Origin: Gordoniibacillus kamchatkensis
GTDB taxonomy: Bacteria > Bacillota > Bacilli > Paenibacillales > NBRC-103111
Assembly: GCF_000829455.1 (NCBI RefSeq)
Contig: NZ_JXAK01000031.1
Location: 18,306 to 82,305, forward strand
Direction of reading: 5' to 3'
Length of the DNA: 64,000 nt
A program made the position numbers and the translations under genes. The notes beneath the pieces were generated by a model that was given only the letters and a program-made list of their open reading frames with translations, made no database searches and was not told where the DNA came from. Of this stretch, positions 63,904 to 64,000 are shown in pieces (the stretch's first letter is position 1; each line of letters begins with the position of its first letter).

Positions 63904-64000
63904 TGCACCGCTGTCAATAGATTGGACACATAGAATCGAGAAAATCACGCAGCTGTGTAGTACATACGTTCTCGTTGATTGGGCGTGAAGTACCCGATGG
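63904..64000 (-). mobile_element. End of an IS element (IS3-like) with transposase 3' part
   Basis: Reading minus, IGYFTPNQRERMYYTAA and a stop at 63945 resemble the C-terminal GYxTPxx end of IS3-family transposases. Just outside lies TGTCCAATCTATTGACA-like sequence (63910-63935), which may be the terminal inverted repeat. Only 97 bases are visible, so the family is tentative. Confidence 0.45.

Overview
The window reads as chromosome from an endospore-forming Gram-positive bacterium of the Paenibacillaceae (Paenibacillus/Cohnella type). This is an inference from Bacillus-like but GC-rich genes: a Gram-positive S10/spc ribosomal operon, a CotF-type spore coat protein, the yuaF/yuaG (NfeD/flotillin) pair, YuzB and YdjO homologues, a lutABC operon with its GntR regulator, FosB, and strong AGGAGG-type ribosome binding sites. 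Intergenic DNA is rich in short palindromic repeats.

Layout. 1-4480: the S10/spc ribosomal operon on the minus strand (rplE to rplB), ending abruptly inside rplB where it is joined to the 5' part of csaA. 4700-11300: cold-shock genes (ydjO, csp, a membrane desaturase), a DNA glycosylase, a FAH-family hydrolase, CapA-like and phosphoesterase genes, and a coat protein. 11380-15812: an MFS exporter, a ComQ-like isoprenyl synthase, a small NHLP-type precursor peptide ending in a Trp-containing tail, and a convergent 7TM-type sensor kinase. This is the most novel part. 16000-18700: small proteins and two methyltransferases. 18812-32320: a complete-looking ethanolamine utilisation (eut) microcompartment operon on the minus strand, with a sigma-A promoter and a leader that carries a terminator overlapped by an ANTAR-type hairpin. 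That is the expected RNA target of the EutV/EutW pair encoded inside the operon.

32341-47982: a DeoR/PHP/metallophosphoesterase operon, an MFS transporter, Fur-regulated iron uptake (EfeU plus an EfeO-like lipoprotein), a YczE-like protein, yuzB/hesB, fosB, an aldo-keto reductase next to an HxlR regulator with a clear operator, methionine aminopeptidase, an AI-2E-family permease, small proteins, and flotillin/NfeD. 48167-59346: an acidic small protein, Hsp20, lutABC/lutR, a tandem repeat, an M14 peptidase, a fosmidomycin-resistance-like MFS with a divergent AraC regulator, and glutamate racemase. 59554-64000: a truncated polysaccharide deacetylase fused head-on to a truncated KdpD-like fragment, then kdpD and kdpE, and at the right edge the end of an insertion sequence.

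Quality caveat. Eleven frameshifts (eutA x2, eutE x2, a BMC gene, pduL, a phosphoesterase gene, lutB, lutR, the AI-2E gene, kdpE) interrupt otherwise well-conserved genes, and ten of them are repaired by adding one base. Two gene-gene junctions (rplB/csaA and deacetylase/KdpD) look chimeric. Deletion-biased sequencing error and misassembly are the simplest explanations, so these genes should not be treated as true pseudogenes without resequencing.
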